From IMG/VR virus record IMGVR_UViG_3300029268_002491, positions 1 to 33,879 of that record: a stretch of 33,879 bases of DNA; one strand, 5' to 3'. Source of the stretch: a virus. A program made the translations under genes and the position numbers. Positions 29,581 to 33,879 of the stretch are shown piece by piece; position 1 is the first letter of the stretch, and each line of letters begins with the position of its first letter. The notes below the pieces were generated by a model, which saw only the letters and a program-made list of their open reading frames with translations, was not told the origin of the DNA and did not search any database.

Positions 29581-32500
29581 TATAAACCTAAAATTAACAA
29601 TAGACGGCAAAGAGGCAATACAGACTCTTAATCTTACCGAGGCACAGCTTAAACAGTTGAAAGCCGACCTCGACAAGATCAAGAATGAGAAGATAAAAAC
29701 CACTCTCGAAACCGAAATGAAAGGTATGCCGATCGACAAAGCTAAGGCAATGTATGCTCAACTCAAGGCAGAGTTTCAGGAAAAGATTAGGGCGAACGTA
29801 CCACTCGGAGAATTAGATGAGTTGAAAGCAAAACTTGGGGTAGTTGGCGGAGCGTTGTCACAAGTAGAAAGTGAGGGCGAGCAAGCGGGTGAAGGTCTCA
29901 CAATGGGTTTTGCCAAGTTCGGGTTAGCGGTACAAGGCGTTCAACAGGCAATAGCTATTGTAGGTGGATTAATTGGCAAGCCATTAGAGGTTGCGGGACA
30001 ATTTGAAAAATACGCCATAACCTTAAAAGTTATGTTAGGTAGCGCTGAAGAAGCCGCGAAACGTATGGAGGAGTACGTCAATATCGGAGCGACCACACCA
30101 TTCGAATTGTCTGAGGTTGTCGAATTGGGAAATGGTTTGCAGGCACTCGGCAAATATTCAAAAGAAAATGTTCTCCTGCTGGGTGATCTTGCTGCAGCAT
30201 CCGGAAAGCCGATTGCACAGGTCGCAGGCGCTTATGCTAAGTTGGCTACTGGTCAAAAAGGTGTGGCTGTGGATATGTTCAGGGATTTATTGATTACTCA
30301 GCAAGATTGGGAAATGGCAATTGGTAAGTCAATAGATAAGATCACCGCACAGGAAATGGAAGTCAATTTGGGGAAAGTTGTAGCAGGCAAGGGTTTCAGT
30401 GGTATGATGGATGAGCAGAGCAAATCTCTTGAAGGAATAAAATCAAACTTCGAAGACACCATAACCGGCTTAATGAATGATGTTGGACAGGATATATTGC
30501 CGGTTGCTAAAGAGGTATTCGGCGTGCTGATTAGTGGAATAAGTATAACAAGAGACAGTATGGAATATATAAGACCCATTATAGCTGTGATGTCTGTTGC
30601 TATTGCAGGTTGGGCTGTGGCGACTTATGGGTTGGTAGGGGCAAAAGTTGCTTTAGCCGGAGCGCTTAAATTGGCGAAGTTGGCAATAGATGCAATGAAT
30701 GCTTCTTGGAAAGCGAATCCAACAGCTATGATAATTGCAGGGATTGCCGGTATTGTAGCCGGAATTGTAATTTTGAGAAACGCATTAACTCAAAGCGTGG
30801 AAGAAAAACTTGAAGATGTAAAAGCTCAAGTTAAATTAAATGATGAAGCAATTAACGCAACAAAAACCCTGAAAGATCAAGCCGATGGTGAGCAGGTCTT
30901 AATAAAGGAAATGAACAAAAAGATTGATGCTTACAAATTATTAAAAAAGGGGTCAGAGGAAGAAATAACGGCACAAGAAGAATTACGCAAATCCTTAATA
31001 AGAATGTCCGGAACACACAAAGAATTGATTCCTGTTGTTAATGATTTTGGAAAGGCACAGGGTTTATTGAATGCAGTCTTTGATACCAACACAGCGAGGG
31101 CAGAGGAGTATCGAAAAAAACTCATAGAATTAGAGGACATACAGAAAAAACTTGCTTATTCTCAAAAGTGGTCTGAGTATGATGTGCTTTCTAAGGAAGG
31201 ACTTAGTGAGACTCAAAATTTAGGCTTTGATTCTCAGTTTTCTAAAGAGGTTAAAGATGCGTTTTACGTAGGTCAGACAGAGCAAGAGCGTGTTGATAAG
31301 CTAAGCAAGTTGGTGGAAAAAACAAAACAATTAAAGGCTCAACTTTTAGCCAACGCAACCTACACGGAAACCAATATAGATACCGGGCTTACTGAAACCA
31401 AGACAAGGGATATTGACGTATCGAAGTATGATAAATTGCTAAGCAAGATATATGAGGGACAGTTAAAACTAAAAGAGATTGAGGCAACAGGTAATAAAAC
31501 AGTCCCGACCACTCCAACTACGCCAACCACACCCGACAAACCAACAGGAACTAAAAAATCCTTTGCTGATGACCTTAAAAAACTTGAAGAATCTTACAGT
31601 ACCTCACAATTTAGAATGACTGAAATTGACAAGGCGAGTAAAGAGGACTTATTAAAAGCAGAAAAGAAGTTTATTGAAGACAAAATAATGCTTTACCGTG
31701 AATATGATAAAGATAAAGCCCCTCTGATTGTTGAATTAAAGACGGTTACAACTAAGTTAGATGTGATTGAAGAAGAAAAATTCATTAAAGAGCGTAAGGA
31801 ATCACGTACCAAGACTCAGGATGTCGGTTTATTAGGGAACATTGAGAAGGAATTAAACCCGAACTATAAACCACCGCTTAGCGAGGAAGAAAAAAATCGC
31901 AATAAGTTAAAACCCGAACAGACAGCAGAACTTGATAAGAGAAAAGAGAAGTTCGCGATTGACCAAATGGATAACGAATTTGAACGCCAACGTGCAATGG
32001 TGGATTTTGAGAAACAGGCTGAACTTGAGAAGTATATCAACTACTCAAACTATGCTCAAATGAAGGTTCAGATCGAAGCCGAAGCATCCGCGAAAAAGGA
32101 AGCAATCAACGAAGCAGAAAAAGGGGCACAAATAAGTATGGCGAAGGAGACACTCAGCATTTTAGCGACAATGATCAATGAGCAGACGGCACTTGGCAAA
32201 GGGATTGCTATTGCTCAGGCAACCATTAACACTTATGTGGGAGCTACCAAGGCGCTTGATCAGGGTGGAATATTAGGCGCTGTATTAATGGCGGTCGTAA
32301 TCGCACAGGGAATGGCACAGGTCGCAAACATTATGGCTGTACAACCTCCGAAAATGACCGGTTACGCTAAAGGTGGTTATGCCTTAGTCGGTGAAGCGGG
32401 AACGCCTGAGATTATAAGTCCTATCAAGGACTATGCTGAGGGACAGAACGCTCTTATCACTGCAGTTGTGAACAGAATGGGGGGAGCTGGCGAGAACGCG

Positions 32501-32638
32501 AAAATGGAAAGTCTGTTTATAGGCTTTTATAGCAGGCTTGAAAGCTGGCAGACTAATATGCAATTCCAAATAAAGAGAGGGGATCTGTATAGTTCGGTCA
32601 AAAGGGAGGAACTTGTGAGGGCGAGGAGTCAATTGTAA
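29573..32638 (+). CDS. Tape measure protein
   Basis: 1021 aa, largest gene in the window. N-terminal coiled coils (LTEAQLKQLKADLDKIKNEK), an inner hydrophobic region at about 335-405 (VAIAGWAVATYGLVGAKVAL and IIAGIAGIVAGIVIL), a Thr-Pro linker (PTTPTTPTTPDKPTGTKK, about 645), a charged helical stretch and a C-terminal part ending YAKGGYALVGEAGTPEI. Tape measures set tail length and pass DNA through the membrane. Size suggests a tail of roughly 150 nm by the usual 0.15 nm per residue rule. Confidence 0.9.
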   Translation: MADINLKLTIDGKEAIQTLNLTEAQLKQLKADLDKIKNEKIKTTLETEMKGMPIDKAKAMYAQLKAEFQEKIRANVPLGELDELKAKLGVVGGALSQVESEGEQAGEGLTMGFAKFGLAVQGVQQAIAIVGGLIGKPLEVAGQFEKYAITLKVMLGSAEEAAKRMEEYVNIGATTPFELSEVVELGNGLQALGKYSKENVLLLGDLAAASGKPIAQVAGAYAKLATGQKGVAVDMFRDLLITQQDWEMAIGKSIDKITAQEMEVNLGKVVAGKGFSGMMDEQSKSLEGIKSNFEDTITGLMNDVGQDILPVAKEVFGVLISGISITRDSMEYIRPIIAVMSVAIAGWAVATYGLVGAKVALAGALKLAKLAIDAMNASWKANPTAMIIAGIAGIVAGIVILRNALTQSVEEKLEDVKAQVKLNDEAINATKTLKDQADGEQVLIKEMNKKIDAYKLLKKGSEEEITAQEELRKSLIRMSGTHKELIPVVNDFGKAQGLLNAVFDTNTARAEEYRKKLIELEDIQKKLAYSQKWSEYDVLSKEGLSETQNLGFDSQFSKEVKDAFYVGQTEQERVDKLSKLVEKTKQLKAQLLANATYTETNIDTGLTETKTRDIDVSKYDKLLSKIYEGQLKLKEIEATGNKTVPTTPTTPTTPDKPTGTKKSFADDLKKLEESYSTSQFRMTEIDKASKEDLLKAEKKFIEDKIMLYREYDKDKAPLIVELKTVTTKLDVIEEEKFIKERKESRTKTQDVGLLGNIEKELNPNYKPPLSEEEKNRNKLKPEQTAELDKRKEKFAIDQMDNEFERQRAMVDFEKQAELEKYINYSNYAQMKVQIEAEASAKKEAINEAEKGAQISMAKETLSILATMINEQTALGKGIAIAQATINTYVGATKALDQGGILGAVLMAVVIAQGMAQVANIMAVQPPKMTGYAKGGYALVGEAGTPEIISPIKDYAEGQNALITAVVNRMGGAGENAKMESLFIGFYSRLESWQTNMQFQIKRGDLYSSVKREELVRARSQL

Positions 32639-33879
32639 TGTTTTATCTTCAATCACAACCTAAAGGATTTGTTGATCAATACTCCCTGCTTATCGAGTTA
32701 CCCGATTTACCCCGCGAGCTAAATCCCGTCGAGTGTATTGTAAGCGAATTAGAATTTAACAACGAGAATATCGACGGCGCGAATGAGTTTATAAGTTATG
32801 CGAGCGCTGTCAAACTAACAATAGCGTTTCCCGATATAGATTTATATCCCGCGGTTTTGCTCGCACTGTACACCTCTCAGGAGTGCATTGTAAATAAAAA
32901 CGGTTTGCTTTGCTTCAAAGGGCAAATAGAAGATGTGGACGGCATAGAGTATAGTGTTAAAGATAGGGAAATAACTTTTTCAATAGTAAGCTATATAAAT
33001 AAGCTGAAGACCATAAAAGTGACCGATGTCATTATGGAGAATTACGGGGTGCAATCAGTTGTGAATAGTTGGAATGGCGAGCGTTGGTATAAAATAAAGG
33101 ACGTTATCAGGGCTTATTTTATACATATAGGTTATGCCGACTACGATATTAAGTTTAATCACCTCGAGAATATCAAGGTCAGGGAAGTGCGGAATGGTAT
33201 AATCTTTACTACCTTTTTCAGCACCTGTTATTTCCAATTCCAATTTATTGTAGCAATTAATCCAGATACAACCGTTTGGGATATGCTGAAACAAATATTT
33301 AATTTATTTTGCATAGACTGTTATGTCGTTGGAAAAGAGGTTATAATCCAAAATAAATTTTTATGGAAAAACTCGCATATTCCGGCAGAGCAATTAAACA
33401 ATAGATTTTCCCTGTCATCTTCATACAGGACACGGGGGGGGGGTAAAAAGGTTACCGTGAAAATTGATGGTGTGCCTACAACACTGGGCGATCCAAACGC
33501 AAACAACGAATTAATAATTGAAACTCGATTAGCAAGCTATACGGCAAACCAATTTAATGTTCATTATACGAGTTTCGGAGTGTACTGTCCGGCAATATTG
33601 GGCGGGGATGACAACGTTTGGCAAGCGCACCAAGTCAATATCATAAACGACTTGCCTGAGTTTTTCTTTCTGTTAGATGATACCACCTCAATAGTGATAT
33701 ACAACAACATTATGAATGCTAAGTTTGTAATTGATACGGAATTTGTTGGAAGTTTCGATATAACGAAATTTTATCTGTTAAATGGGAAATATTATAAGGT
33801 TGCTAATTATTCCTTTGATGTGGGCGACAATAAATCTAAGATTGTTTTAGTCGAAGTTACCCCGTATGAGGCGCGCTGA
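32638..33879 (+). CDS. Distal tail/baseplate protein
   Basis: 413 aa, start overlapping the tape measure stop. Beta-rich throughout; EYSVKDREITFSIVSYINKL and TVWDMLKQIFNLFCIDCYVV (about 205-225) resemble gp27/D-type tail hub proteins. A G10 run (33434-33443) codes for RGGGKK and could slip. The TGA is the last triplet of the window, so the gene is complete. Family call is from context plus general fold. Confidence 0.55.
   Translation: MFYLQSQPKGFVDQYSLLIELPDLPRELNPVECIVSELEFNNENIDGANEFISYASAVKLTIAFPDIDLYPAVLLALYTSQECIVNKNGLLCFKGQIEDVDGIEYSVKDREITFSIVSYINKLKTIKVTDVIMENYGVQSVVNSWNGERWYKIKDVIRAYFIHIGYADYDIKFNHLENIKVREVRNGIIFTTFFSTCYFQFQFIVAINPDTTVWDMLKQIFNLFCIDCYVVGKEVIIQNKFLWKNSHIPAEQLNNRFSLSSSYRTRGGGKKVTVKIDGVPTTLGDPNANNELIIETRLASYTANQFNVHYTSFGVYCPAILGGDDNVWQAHQVNIINDLPEFFFLLDDTTSIVIYNNIMNAKFVIDTEFVGSFDITKFYLLNGKYYKVANYSFDVGDNKSKIVLVEVTPYEAR

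Noticed and set aside
29539-31140. Leftward frames inside the tape measure gene
   Set aside because: Shadows of a clear tape measure reading frame.
1-33879. CRISPR array, tRNA, rRNA, insertion sequence or attachment-site pair
   Set aside because: No regular spacer-repeat array, cloverleaf, transposase, integrase or flanking direct repeats could be recognised by reading.

Overview
The window is a double-stranded DNA tailed-phage genome or prophage of siphovirus type. Head genes are a Mu/lambda mixture: a DUF935 (Mu gp29-type) portal, a MuF protein, Mu gpG-, gp36- and gp37-like proteins and a Mu I-type protease, with a lambda gpE-type capsid and gpD-type decoration protein. No integrase, transposase, tRNA or rRNA was seen. 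The DNA is AT-rich by eye. Two promoter candidates in the immunity region fit the Bacteroidota/FCB-type consensus (TTG/TTTG, about 20 bp, TAnnTTTG), and many genes have an AAAGGA-type ribosome site. A host in the Bacteroidota/Ignavibacteria sphere is an inference with modest confidence.

Layout. 1-1475: immunity region, with a leftward LexA/CI-like repressor facing a rightward ribbon-helix-helix gene, an excisionase-like HTH protein and two tiny genes; operator-like repeats lie in the shared promoter gap. 1476-2053: a 578-bp gene-free stretch that is extremely AT-rich at first and ends in a near-textbook type I hammerhead self-cleaving ribozyme core just upstream of the early operon. 2054-11365: rightward early genes, mostly small. 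They include a DUF932 protein, a SymE/AbrB-like protein, a coiled-coil DUF1351-like protein, a Cas4/RecB-type exonuclease with Fe-S cysteines and a candidate partner recombination protein. A DUF4373 (Lin1244/Lin1753-type) replication protein, a VRR-NUC-like nuclease and a YopX protein follow. 11473-14866: ParB-like protein, DUF4417-like protein, small and large terminase, and a Mor-like activator.

14821-18553: an inverted block on the minus strand (portal, MuF with a GNAT-like C-terminal domain, a small protein, gpG-like protein), converging on the Mor-like gene. 18702-22171: rightward protease/scaffold, decoration protein, capsid and head-tail completion genes. 22168-24098: overlapping lysis cassette with membrane proteins, a CHAP-like lysin with signal peptide, a one-gene (u-)spanin candidate and an XhlA-like protein. 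24116-33879: virion surface proteins, two tail-tube-like proteins, a glycosyltransferase-like gene, a tail assembly chaperone with a likely -1 frameshift, a non-coding 32-bp tandem repeat array, the tape measure and a distal tail protein.

How it works together: the repressor region controls entry into the early operon, whose leader would be trimmed by the ribozyme. The early genes supply recombination and replication, the Mor-like protein is a candidate late activator, and the inverted head block plus the rightward genes supply packaging, head, lysis and tail. The strongest candidates for something undescribed are the ribozyme at 1955-2018, the repeat array at 29018-29164, the MuF-GNAT fusion, the glycosyltransferase inside the tail module, and the in-frame stop between 7929 and 9134.
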